From assembly GCF_002879645.1 (NCBI RefSeq), contig NZ_PNRE01000025.1, positions 66,585 through 130,584 of the forward strand: 64,000 nt of DNA, read 5' to 3'. Below the pieces are notes generated by a model. That model searched no databases. It was not told where the DNA came from and saw nothing but the letters and a program-made list of their open reading frames with translations. Position 1 is the stretch's first letter. Each line of letters starts with the position of its first letter. A program made the position numbers and the translations under genes. Below, one piece after another: positions 39,708 through 47,914 of this stretch. This DNA is from Halomonas heilongjiangensis (GTDB lineage: Bacteria; Pseudomonadota; Gammaproteobacteria; Pseudomonadales; Halomonadaceae).

Positions 39708-41678
39708 TCAGGCCTGGCCCTGGCGCTCGAGTGCCGGACGCAGGCGGGTAACCGGCGCCGGTGGCCGGGCCCCCGCAGACGCAGCACTCCTTTCCAGCCA
39801 CACCAGGTCGACGATCTCGCCCTGGGGCCGGAAAGCGGTGGGCGCCTCCAGCAGCAGCTCGCGGATGTCGTCGTGGCGGAAATCGCGACAGGCCTGGAAG
39901 AGCCGCTCGAGGAAGCCCTCGAGCCGTGGCCACTCCCAGCACACCTCGCGGGCGGTCATGATGCGGGGATGCGAGGTAGGAGCGACGTCATCGCCCACCA
40001 GCAGCTCCTCGAAGAGCTTCTCGCCGGGGCGAAGACCGCTGCAGGCGATGGCGATGTCGCCATCGGGATGGCGCTCGTCACGCACCTTGAGGCCGGAGAG
40101 CCGGACCATCTGGCGGGCCAGCTCGGCGATCTTCACCGGCTCGCCCATGTCGAGCACGAAGACATCCCCGCCACGCGCCATGGCCCCGGCCTGGATCACC
40201 AACTGGGCGGCTTCGGGAATGGTCATGAAATAGCGGGTGATCTCGGGATGGGTCAGGGTAATCGGTCCGCCGGCCTGGATCTGGCGGCGGAACAGCGGCA
40301 CCACGGAACCGCTGGAGCCGAGCACATTGCCGAAACGCACCATGCAGAACCGGGTCTGGTGCTGGTGACCGGCCAGGGCCTGGCAGACCAGTTCGGCGAG
40401 ACGCTTGCTCGCGCCCATCACGTTGGTGGGGCGTACCGCCTTGTCGGTGGAGACCAGCACGAAGGTCTCGACCCCGGCGGCGATGGCGGCCCGTGCCGTC
40501 TCGAGGGTCCCGAAGACGTTGTTGCGGACGCCCTCCACCACGTTGTGCTCGACCATCGGCACATGCTTGTAGGCCGCGGCGTGGTAGACCGTCTGGACGG
40601 CAAAGGCCTTCATCACCGTCTCCAGGCGCGAACGATGCTGCACCGAACCGAGCAGTGCCTTGATGCCGACCTCGAGGCCCTCGTGCTCGGCGAACTGGCG
40701 CAGTTCCTGCTCGATGCGGTAGAGACTGAACTCCGACAGGTCCAGCAACAGCAGGCGCACCGGACCGTGACGCAGGATCTGGCGACACAGCTCCGCACCG
40801 ATGGAGCCACCGGCACCGCTGACCATGACCACCTTGCCGCGGATGTTGGCATCCATCAGCGCCGGGTTCGGCGGCACCGGGTCGCGACCCAGCAGATCCT
40901 CCACCGCCACGTCGCGGACCTCACTGATTCGTGCACGGCCACTCACCATGTCGGCCACGCCGGGGATGGTCTGCACCGGGAAGCCCTGGGGCTCGAGATC
41001 GGCGAGGATCTCGCGGCGACGCTCCCGACTGACGCTGGGGATGGCCAGCAACACGCGATCGGCGCCGTAGGTATCCGCCAGGTAGCCCAGTTGACGCGGC
41101 GGATAGACCTTGAGCCCCTCGATGAAGGTGTTCTGGACGCTGCGGGCATCGTCGACGAAGGCGATCGGCAGGTACTCCTGCCCATGACGCAGCGACACCG
41201 CCAGCTGGCGCCCGGCCGCCCCGGCGCCGTAGATCACCACCCGCTGCTTGTGGCGGATCTGGTTGCGCAGGTAGATCGCCCGTAGCCCGAAGCGCACCCC
41301 GCCGATGGTCAACAGCGCCAGCATGGAATAGATGAAGGGGACCGAGCGTGGAATCCCCAGTGCGAACAGGTAGCTGGCCAGGGGCAACGACAACGCCGAG
41401 ACGCTCACGCCGATGAACACCGCGCGGATCGCCTTGTGGCTCATGTAGCGAATCACCGCCCGGTAGAAGCCCAGCCGGATGAAGATCGCCAGGCTGAGCG
41501 GGATCATCACCAGCAGCGCCGCCCAGGTACGCACCTCGCCCAGGGGGGCCCAGTCCTCGAGCCGCAGCAGCATCGCCAGCAGGAAGCTGAAGGTGATCAG
41601 CGCGCAGTCCGCCAACAGCTGGATGGTGCGCTTGCGCCTGCGGGGCAGGCGAAACAGCGGTTGCAGAAGATCTCTCAT
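39708..41678 (-). CDS. Nucleoside-diphosphate-sugar 4,6-dehydratase (PglF/WbpM/CapD family)
   Basis: This 656-residue membrane enzyme has four or five N-terminal transmembrane helices and a first nucleotide-binding fold (RVVIYGAGAAGRQLAVSL). The catalytic SDR domain follows (VVMVSGAGGSIGAELCRQIL, about residue 288 on). The active-site stretch is TDKAVRPTNVMGASKR, with Met in place of the usual catalytic Tyr (MxxxK), as in WbpM, FlaA1 and PglF. It would convert UDP-GlcNAc to the 4-keto-6-deoxy sugar. The preceding genes encode PglE-, PglD- and PglC-like proteins, so the product is probably used for a diacetylbacillosamine-type sugar. Confidence 0.92.
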   Translation of the reverse strand: MRDLLQPLFRLPRRRKRTIQLLADCALITFSFLLAMLLRLEDWAPLGEVRTWAALLVMIPLSLAIFIRLGFYRAVIRYMSHKAIRAVFIGVSVSALSLPLASYLFALGIPRSVPFIYSMLALLTIGGVRFGLRAIYLRNQIRHKQRVVIYGAGAAGRQLAVSLRHGQEYLPIAFVDDARSVQNTFIEGLKVYPPRQLGYLADTYGADRVLLAIPSVSRERRREILADLEPQGFPVQTIPGVADMVSGRARISEVRDVAVEDLLGRDPVPPNPALMDANIRGKVVMVSGAGGSIGAELCRQILRHGPVRLLLLDLSEFSLYRIEQELRQFAEHEGLEVGIKALLGSVQHRSRLETVMKAFAVQTVYHAAAYKHVPMVEHNVVEGVRNNVFGTLETARAAIAAGVETFVLVSTDKAVRPTNVMGASKRLAELVCQALAGHQHQTRFCMVRFGNVLGSSGSVVPLFRRQIQAGGPITLTHPEITRYFMTIPEAAQLVIQAGAMARGGDVFVLDMGEPVKIAELARQMVRLSGLKVRDERHPDGDIAIACSGLRPGEKLFEELLVGDDVAPTSHPRIMTAREVCWEWPRLEGFLERLFQACRDFRHDDIRELLLEAPTAFRPQGEIVDLVWLERSAASAGARPPAPVTRLRPALERQGQA

Positions 41679-41728
41679 GGTGGTCTCTCCGTGACGGGAC
41701 GGGGCCCGATGCCCTGCCCTGCGCTGCC

Positions 41729-42928
41729 TCACTCCCTGCCGCAGGCCCGTTCCATCACCTCGCCGAGCACCGCACAGGTCCTGTCGATCTCGACTTCGGT
41801 AAGCGTGGGGTGGCAGAGGAACATCAGGCTGGTCTCGCCGAGTTCGCGCGCGATGGGCAGGGGACGCGGTGGCCGCCAACCGGTGTCGTCGAAGGCCTGC
41901 TCGCGGTACACCTCGGAGCAGGACCCGGAGAAGCACGGCACGCCGCCGGCGACGATCTCGGCGATGATGCGGTCCCGACTCCAGCCCGGGGCGAGCCGCG
42001 CCGGCTCGACGAAGACGTAACACTTGTAGGCGGCGTGCTCGATATCGCCGGGCAGTGCCGGCACACGCAACCCGGGGCTCGCGTCCGCCGCCCGCCAGAT
42101 GCGTCGGGCATTGGCCTGGCGGGCGGCCTTCCACTCGGGCATGCGCGCGAGCTGGATCCGGCCGATGGCGGCCTGCATCTCGGTCATGCGCCAGTTGGTG
42201 CCGAAGCTCTCGTGCAGCCAGCGAAACCCCGGCGGGTGCTCGCGCCGGTGGACCGCCTCCCAGCTCTTGCCGTGGTCCTTGTAGGCCCACATGCGCTGCC
42301 ATAGCGCGCGGTCGCTGGTGGTCACCATGCCACCCTCACCCCCGGTGGACATGATCTTGTCCTGGCAGAACGACCAGCAGCCCACCTGGCCGATGCTGCC
42401 CACGCTGCGCCCCCGGTAACGGGCGCCATGGGCCTGGGCGCAGTCCTCGATGACGTAGAGACCGTGGCGGTCGGCCAGGGCCATCAACGGCTCCATCTCG
42501 CAGGGCCAGCCGGCCAGATGGACGGCGACGATGGCCCGCGTCCTGGGGGTGATCCTGTCGGTCACGCTCCTGGCGGTAATGTTCTGGGAATCGCGGTCGA
42601 CGTCGGCGAACACCGGCACCGCACCTGCGGTGACGATGCTCGACGCCGAGGCGAGGAAGGTGCGCGAGGTGACGATCACCTCGTCGCGCCCGGCGCCCTC
42701 GCCCTCGCCGATACCCAGGCCCTTGAGGGCCAGGTCCAGTGCCGTGGTGCCATTGCACACCGCCACGGCGTATTCACTGTCGGCGAAATGGGCGAACTCG
42801 CGCTCGAAGGCGCGCCCCTCCTCGCCGGTCCAGTAGTTCACCCGGTTGGAGAGCAGCACCCGGGTGGCGGCATCGGCCTCGTCCCGGGTGAAGGACGGCC
42901 AGGGGGAAAAGGGTCCATTCAGCATCAT
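41729..42928 (-). CDS. DegT/DnrJ/EryC1/StrS aminotransferase (PglE-like)
   Basis: This 399-residue PLP-dependent sugar aminotransferase has the PLP-binding lysine K191 in WSFCQDKIMSTGGEGG, with VIEDCAQAHGARYRGRSVGS ahead of it. The N-terminus NYWTGEEGRAFEREFAHFAD is typical of enzymes aminating UDP-4-keto-6-deoxy-GlcNAc. The start at 42928 overlaps the preceding acetyltransferase stop as ATGA, implying translational coupling. In context it supplies the 4-amino group acetylated by the PglD-like protein. Confidence 0.9.
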   Translation of the reverse strand: MMLNGPFSPWPSFTRDEADAATRVLLSNRVNYWTGEEGRAFEREFAHFADSEYAVAVCNGTTALDLALKGLGIGEGEGAGRDEVIVTSRTFLASASSIVTAGAVPVFADVDRDSQNITARSVTDRITPRTRAIVAVHLAGWPCEMEPLMALADRHGLYVIEDCAQAHGARYRGRSVGSIGQVGCWSFCQDKIMSTGGEGGMVTTSDRALWQRMWAYKDHGKSWEAVHRREHPPGFRWLHESFGTNWRMTEMQAAIGRIQLARMPEWKAARQANARRIWRAADASPGLRVPALPGDIEHAAYKCYVFVEPARLAPGWSRDRIIAEIVAGGVPCFSGSCSEVYREQAFDDTGWRPPRPLPIARELGETSLMFLCHPTLTEVEIDRTCAVLGEVMERACGRE

Positions 42929-43632
42929 GATCTTCCTTGTGGTGAAGCCAGGCCGAGCCGCCGTCTGCCGACGGCCGGGTCGTCCCTGGCGGTGGCATTC
43001 TCCTGGGCGAGCGGGCGGGCCGGCACCCCCGCCACGGTGAGGCCATCGGCGATGTCGGCGACCACGGCGGCGCCTGCCCCCACCATCACGCCCTCACCGA
43101 TGGTCACGCCCTGCCTCACCGCGGCGCCCACGCCGATCCAGCTGCCGCGACCGACCGCGACATCGCCCGCCACGTTGGCGCCCGGGCCCACGTGCACGCC
43201 GGGCCCGAAGCGGCAGTCGTGACCGACGGTGGCACTGGTGTTGACGATGGTGCCCATGCCGAGCTCGGCGAAGGCGTTGATCACCGCGCCGGCGACCACC
43301 ACCGTGCCGGCCCCGAGGCGTGCCAGTGGGCTGACCGTGGCCCGGGGGTGCACCAGGGTGACGAGCCGTGCATCGGCCCTGGCCAGCGTCTCGAGCTTGG
43401 CCTGACGCACGGCGTTGTGGCCGATGGCCACCATCACGCCGTCGAACTGCGACAGTTGGTTCAGCAGTACCGCCATGCCGCCTCGTACCGGCCAGTGCTC
43501 GAGGCACGACTTGTCGGGCCAGGCATCGTCGAAGAAGGTCACTTCCCGCCAGCCGGTCTGCATGGCGATATCCGCCACCACCTTGCCATGACCGCTGGCA
43601 CCGAAGATCGCCAGGTGTCCCCGATTACTCAT
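42925..43632 (-). CDS. Sugar O/N-acetyltransferase (PglD-like)
   Basis: This 235-residue NeuD/PglD family protein has an N-terminal nucleotide-sugar-binding domain (LAIFGASGHGKVVADIAMQ) and a left-handed beta-helix of hexapeptide repeats (ATVSPLARLGAGTVVVAG onward). The catalytic histidine sits in NTSATVGHDCRFGPG. PglD acetylates the 4-amino group of UDP-4-amino-6-deoxy-GlcNAc using acetyl-CoA. The C-terminal tail (ENATARDDPAVGRRRLGLAS) is variable. It overlaps the upstream sugar transferase by eight bases and the downstream aminotransferase by four. Confidence 0.9.
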   Translation of the reverse strand: MSNRGHLAIFGASGHGKVVADIAMQTGWREVTFFDDAWPDKSCLEHWPVRGGMAVLLNQLSQFDGVMVAIGHNAVRQAKLETLARADARLVTLVHPRATVSPLARLGAGTVVVAGAVINAFAELGMGTIVNTSATVGHDCRFGPGVHVGPGANVAGDVAVGRGSWIGVGAAVRQGVTIGEGVMVGAGAAVVADIADGLTVAGVPARPLAQENATARDDPAVGRRRLGLASPQGRS

Positions 43633-44221
43633 CCCGGCCTCCTCGGAAGCGTGGCATCGCCACATCGCCGTCATGGGCGATGCCCTCGCGTACCACGACC
43701 TTCTTCACCGTGAGCAGCAGGATCCGCAGGTCGAGTCCCAGCGAGCGGTGGTCCACGTACCACACGTCCAGGTCGAACTTCTCGTCCCAGGTCAAGGCAT
43801 TGCGGCCGTTGACCTGGGCCCAGCCGGTGACCCCGGGGCGCACCTCGTGGCGGCGGAACTGGTGCGCGTCGTAGAGCGGCAGGTACTCCATCAGCAGCGG
43901 CCGCGGGCCCACCAGGCTCATGTCGCCGCGCACTACGTTCCACAGCTCCGGCAGCTCGTCGAGGCTGCTGGCACGCAGCCATTGTCCGAACCGGGTCATG
44001 CGCTCCGCGTTGGGCAGCGGTTCGCCCCGCTCGTCGAAGGCCTCGCGCATGGTGCGGAACTTGATCATCCGGAACGGCCGGCCGTGCAGCCCCGGCCGCG
44101 TCTGGCGGAACAGCACCGGCGAACCGAGCTTGAGCCGGACCAGCAGCGCCACCACCACCAGCAGCGGCGAGAGCAGGATCAGGGCGACGAGGGCCACCAG
44201 GATATCGAGCAGTCGTTTCAT
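43625..44221 (-). CDS. Initiating phosphoglycosyl transferase (PglC-like)
   Basis: This 198-residue minimal bacterial sugar transferase has a single re-entrant N-terminal membrane helix (LLDILVALVALILLSPLLVV), then LFRQTRPGLHGRPFRMIKFR and the catalytic ASSLDELPELWNVVRGDMSL with the conserved Asp-Glu pair. GPRPLLMEYLPLY and HEVRPGVTGWAQVNGRN are conserved. It would transfer a phospho-sugar, here probably diNAcBac-1-P, to undecaprenyl phosphate and so start the repeat unit. ATG 44221 overlaps the preceding glycosyltransferase stop as ATGA. Confidence 0.92.
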   Translation of the reverse strand: MKRLLDILVALVALILLSPLLVVVALLVRLKLGSPVLFRQTRPGLHGRPFRMIKFRTMREAFDERGEPLPNAERMTRFGQWLRASSLDELPELWNVVRGDMSLVGPRPLLMEYLPLYDAHQFRRHEVRPGVTGWAQVNGRNALTWDEKFDLDVWYVDHRSLGLDLRILLLTVKKVVVREGIAHDGDVAMPRFRGGRDE

Positions 44222-45474
44222 CGCACTTCTTCCATGACGTCGTTCATCACGCCGGCCAATCGGCCCGCCAGGATCCGATAGTCGTAGGCCGCTTCCATGT
44301 GCTCCCGCCCCGCACGCCCCAGCGCCGCGCGCTCCTCGGGCGACAGCGCGGCCAGGGCCAGGATCGCCTCGGCCAGCGCCGCCGGGTCCTCCGGCGGCAC
44401 CGAGATGCCGGCCCCGGCGTCGGCGACAGGATCGTTCACCGCACCGGAGGCGATGATCACCGGACGCGCCGCGGCCATGTAGTCGAACAGCTTGTTCATG
44501 CTGATGCCGAAGCGATAGAGCCTCGGCAGGTCGCGCACCGTGATCACGAAGGCATCGGCCTGCTGGGCCAGTATCGGGATCTCGCGCTTGGGGACCGGCG
44601 GTTCGAAGCGCACCCAGCGTCCATCGAGGCCGAGCCCAGTGGCCTGGCGCTGCAGCGCCTCCTTGGCCGGCCCCTCGCCGATCAGGCGCAACTGCACGGG
44701 CAGCCCTCGACCGTCTCGCTCGCAGGCCTCGCGCACCCGCCCCATGGCCTCGATGAGCACCTCGAGGCCATTGGCCTCGCCGTGCCCGCCGAAGTACATC
44801 AGCGTCAGCGGCATCTCCTGGGTGGGCACCGACGGTGGTGACGGGGCCGGGTAGTCGGCCAGGTCGACCCCGTTGGAGAGCCATACCACCCGTTCGGCCG
44901 GTACGCCCCGGGGGACGATGTAGTCCCGCGCCCGGGGCAGCAGCGTCAGCACGCGTCGGGCGCGCCGGTAGAGGAAGGTCTCGAGCGTGCGCATGGCCCG
45001 GGTCATCGGGCTGCCCTCGCGCAGCCGCCCCATGTCGACCAGGGTCTGCGGCCAGAGGTCGCGGACCTCGAAGACGAAGGGCACTCCATGGCGCCTGGCC
45101 AGCCACCAGCCGGCCAGGGCGGCGAAGGGGTGGACACTCGAGCCGATGATCAGGTCGGGGCGCTCGAGACCGGCAAGCCGCGCGGGACGAATCGCCTGCA
45201 GGGCGTACTCGAGCATGCTCTTCATGCGCCCGCCGCCGTTGCCGCGGTAGCTCGAGGTGCGCAGCCACAGGAAGGGCACGCCATCGCAGCTCTCCAGCCG
45301 CGTCTGCTCGCCGTCGCCCAGCCGCTGGTGGCCGCTGGGATGATCGACGCTGGCGGCGATCAGGGTGGCCTGCCAGCCGTAGGCCGGCAGGTGGCGTGCC
45401 AATTGGAAATGGCGCGCGCCGCCGGCCACTTCCGGGTGCTTGGCATAGTGGTTGAGTATCCAGACGTGTCTCAT
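44218..45474 (-). CDS. Glycosyltransferase family 4 (WbuB-like)
   Basis: This 418-residue GT-B enzyme belongs to the WbuB branch, judged by HYAKHPEVAGGARHFQLARH near the N-terminus and FVFEVRDLWPQTLVDMG. The donor domain has TLMYFGGHGEANGLEVLIEA and the late E-containing FGISMNKLFDYMAAARPVII. It would add a sugar to the lipid-linked precursor at the inner face of the inner membrane. The specific donor is unknown; UDP-GlcNAc3NAcA, made by the wbp genes of this operon, is one candidate. Confidence 0.88.
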   Translation of the reverse strand: MRHVWILNHYAKHPEVAGGARHFQLARHLPAYGWQATLIAASVDHPSGHQRLGDGEQTRLESCDGVPFLWLRTSSYRGNGGGRMKSMLEYALQAIRPARLAGLERPDLIIGSSVHPFAALAGWWLARRHGVPFVFEVRDLWPQTLVDMGRLREGSPMTRAMRTLETFLYRRARRVLTLLPRARDYIVPRGVPAERVVWLSNGVDLADYPAPSPPSVPTQEMPLTLMYFGGHGEANGLEVLIEAMGRVREACERDGRGLPVQLRLIGEGPAKEALQRQATGLGLDGRWVRFEPPVPKREIPILAQQADAFVITVRDLPRLYRFGISMNKLFDYMAAARPVIIASGAVNDPVADAGAGISVPPEDPAALAEAILALAALSPEERAALGRAGREHMEAAYDYRILAGRLAGVMNDVMEEVR

Positions 45475-45486
45475 GGGGGCCTCGGG

Positions 45487-46605
45487 TCAGCCGGAAAGGG
45501 CGCGGTAGGTATCGAGCAGCTTGTCTTCCTCCTGCTGCCAGTTGTAGCGCTCGGCCACGGCCCGCTGCCCGTTGGCGCCCATCTCGCGGGCCCGTACCGG
45601 GTTGGCCACCAGGAAGTCGATGGCCTCGGCGATCGCCGGCGGATCGAGCGGGTCGACGCAGAGCCCGCAATCGTTGCCGACGACGATCTCCCGCCACAGC
45701 GGGAAGTCCGAGGCGATCACCGCCACCCCGGCGCTCATGTACTCGAACATCTTCACCGGCAGCGCATCGAGATAGTTGATCACCGGATGCAGGGTGACGA
45801 GACCGGCGAGCGAGCCGCCCATCACTCGACGCACGCCGTCACGATCGAGGTAACCGTGGGCCTCGACCCGCGCCCAACCGGCATAGGTCATCACCTCCTG
45901 TTCCACGGCAAGCTGGTTGAAACTGCCGGCGAGCTGCAGGCGGCACTCCTGATCCACCGACTCCATGGCGCGCACGATCTCGCGAATGCCACGAATCGGC
46001 GCGATGCCACCCACATAGCAGACCGAGGGCGGCTCCTCCGGCGAGGCCGCCAGGGTCGGATCGGGCGCTCCGCTGAGTTCGCCCTGCATGGGGAAGTTGT
46101 TGACGTCCACCACCCGCGGGTGGAACTCGGCGAAGCGGTCGCGGATGTAGGGTGTCGCGGCGACGACGGCGTCGAAGTCGCCACAGGCCCGGCGCTGGTA
46201 GACCTCGACCCCTCGGGACAACATCCGGCTGACGGTACCGTTCAGGTAGTGCTTGGCCAGCATCTGACGCGGCAGGTCCTCGTGGGCGTCATAGACCACG
46301 GTACGCCCCTGGCGCTTGAGTCGGCGGCCGATCGGCATCAGCTCGGGATCGTGCAGGTGGTAGACGTCGGCCGCCAGCGAGCGGGCACGCACCAGCACCC
46401 GGCGGGTGGTCTTGAAGATGCGGTTCCAGCGCCCCGGGAGCTTGCCGACATCGACGATGCGCACGCCGTCGCGCTGCTCGTCGCCGCGGCCGTCGGCGAC
46501 CACCAGGGTCACCTCGTGGCCGGCCGCCGCCAGCGAGCGACACTCCTTGAGGAAGATCCGCGTGTCATAGCGGGGATGGGCGGAGGTCAGATGTGCCACT
46601 TTCAT
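45487..46605 (-). CDS. Glycosyltransferase family 4 protein
   Basis: This 372-residue GT-B glycosyltransferase has an N-terminal domain with MKVAHLTSAHPRYDTRIFLK and VVYDAHEDLPRQMLAKHYL. The donor domain contains VCYVGGIAPIRGIREIVRAM and ALPVKMFEYMSAGVAVIASD. The start ATG 46605 has AAGGA ten bases upstream and lies 40 bases inside the end of the wzy-like gene. With its neighbour it gives two non-initiating glycosyltransferases in the operon, suggesting a repeat unit of about three sugars unless other enzymes act from elsewhere. Confidence 0.87.
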   Translation of the reverse strand: MKVAHLTSAHPRYDTRIFLKECRSLAAAGHEVTLVVADGRGDEQRDGVRIVDVGKLPGRWNRIFKTTRRVLVRARSLAADVYHLHDPELMPIGRRLKRQGRTVVYDAHEDLPRQMLAKHYLNGTVSRMLSRGVEVYQRRACGDFDAVVAATPYIRDRFAEFHPRVVDVNNFPMQGELSGAPDPTLAASPEEPPSVCYVGGIAPIRGIREIVRAMESVDQECRLQLAGSFNQLAVEQEVMTYAGWARVEAHGYLDRDGVRRVMGGSLAGLVTLHPVINYLDALPVKMFEYMSAGVAVIASDFPLWREIVVGNDCGLCVDPLDPPAIAEAIDFLVANPVRAREMGANGQRAVAERYNWQQEEDKLLDTYRALSG

Positions 46606-47884
46606 GATCGTCTCGTCCTTGTGAATCGTCGGCAGCCTCTTGCTGCACGTTCTCGTCTCGGCGACTGGCGTCATCCTGGGTGGCCAGTCGCGTGCAGACC
46701 ATGGCGTTGGCGAAGGCGCCCCAACCCAGCGCCGGCAATGGCCAGAACACGGGCTTGGCCAGCACCACCAGCAGCAGGCAGACGAAGTTGATGGAGAAGG
46801 CGAATACCCACCAGGCGGAGGTATCGCGCCGATAGACCATGCGATACGCCGACCCCAGGAAGGCCACCACGGTCATGCCGACATAGAGCACGAAGCCGGG
46901 CAGGCCGTAGTTGACCCAAGCCGAGAGCATGCTGTGGGCATAGCCTCCGGTGCCGCCGGCGGCGGTGACATGGCCACCAAAATTGCCCAGCCAGGGGCTG
47001 GCGATGATCTGCCCCAGGGCGCGCTGCCCGAGGTCCTGGCGCGCCAACCAGGAGCTGGTGCCGGAGAGGTCCAGCACCTGTAGCTGGCGAGTGCCCGACA
47101 TCGCCTCGAACTGATTGACCACCACCAGCACGGCCAGGGCGACCACCGCCAGCAGGGTCAGCAGGTACTTGGCGCTCGTCCCCGCCCAGACCATCAGCAA
47201 CACCATGGCCAGGGCGAGGAAGGCGTAGAGCTCCGAGCGAGCGCCGAGGACGAACATCACGAAGGCCCCCATGGCGATCAGGCCGGCCCTCCCCGAGGCG
47301 CCCCGACTCACGGCGATCAGGTAGACGAGCATCACCAGCGCACTGCGGGCATAGCCCTGGTAGGTGGAGACGTTGTCGCCGCCGCCAGCCTCGATCATCT
47401 GCCGGGCGAAGAACAGCAGTTGGCCGGTCGTGACCACGAAGAACAGCAGGTAGCCGGTCGTCGCCAGGAAGGCGATCCGGAACGCCTTGGCCAGGACCGG
47501 GGAATCCAGCGGTACCCGGTAACCCATCACGAACAGCACCAGCCACAGCACCATCGTCTCCAGTGACTGGATCATCGCCGCACGCAGCTGGCCGCCTCCC
47601 TGGAGGCCGTAGCTGGCAACCGACCAGCACAGCACATAGGCGAAGAAGGCCATGACCAGCAACGCGAATCCCCGGGTAGCGGAGAACAGGACGTGGCGTT
47701 GCGACGGCAGCACCACCGCGTAGATGCCGAACATCAGCACCGACACCACCCCGAACAGGCCGCCGAGGAAGGCGGGGATCAACCCCAGGGCCACCAGGGT
47801 GTGGTAGATCATGAACCCCGGGAACAACACGAAGAAGCCGACGCCGGAGGCGCGTGCGGCCAGGGAGTCACCGGACAGGATCAT
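46565..47884 (-). CDS. Probable polysaccharide polymerase (Wzy-like, O-antigen ligase family)
   Basis: This 439-residue protein has about ten to eleven transmembrane helices (for example GLFGVVSVLMFGIYAVVLPS, AFRIAFLATTGYLLFFVVTT, FLALAMVLLMVWAGTSAKYL). A periplasmic loop contains SPWLGNFGGHVTAAGGTGGY and AHSMLSAWVNYGLPGFVLYV, the His-containing pattern of Wzy/WaaL proteins. Its place between deacetylase and glycosyltransferase genes makes the polymerase role likely. The hydrophilic C-terminal tail (about 40 residues) overlaps the next gene and may be dispensable. Confidence 0.8.
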   Translation of the reverse strand: MILSGDSLAARASGVGFFVLFPGFMIYHTLVALGLIPAFLGGLFGVVSVLMFGIYAVVLPSQRHVLFSATRGFALLVMAFFAYVLCWSVASYGLQGGGQLRAAMIQSLETMVLWLVLFVMGYRVPLDSPVLAKAFRIAFLATTGYLLFFVVTTGQLLFFARQMIEAGGGDNVSTYQGYARSALVMLVYLIAVSRGASGRAGLIAMGAFVMFVLGARSELYAFLALAMVLLMVWAGTSAKYLLTLLAVVALAVLVVVNQFEAMSGTRQLQVLDLSGTSSWLARQDLGQRALGQIIASPWLGNFGGHVTAAGGTGGYAHSMLSAWVNYGLPGFVLYVGMTVVAFLGSAYRMVYRRDTSAWWVFAFSINFVCLLLVVLAKPVFWPLPALGWGAFANAMVCTRLATQDDASRRDENVQQEAADDSQGRDDHESGTSDLRPSPL

Positions 47885-47914
47885 GGGATGAACTCCACGC
47901 CGGACAAGCCCCCC

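Noticed and set aside
39611-39787. N-terminal extension of the glmS-like frame
   Set aside because: The 59 upstream residues are arginine/proline-rich shadow sequence; the GGGAGGAG site and MCGIV start define the true N-terminus.
41679-42302. N-terminal extension of the PglF-like frame
   Set aside because: It overlaps the aminotransferase gene and lacks family similarity; the membrane helices start just after ATG 41678.
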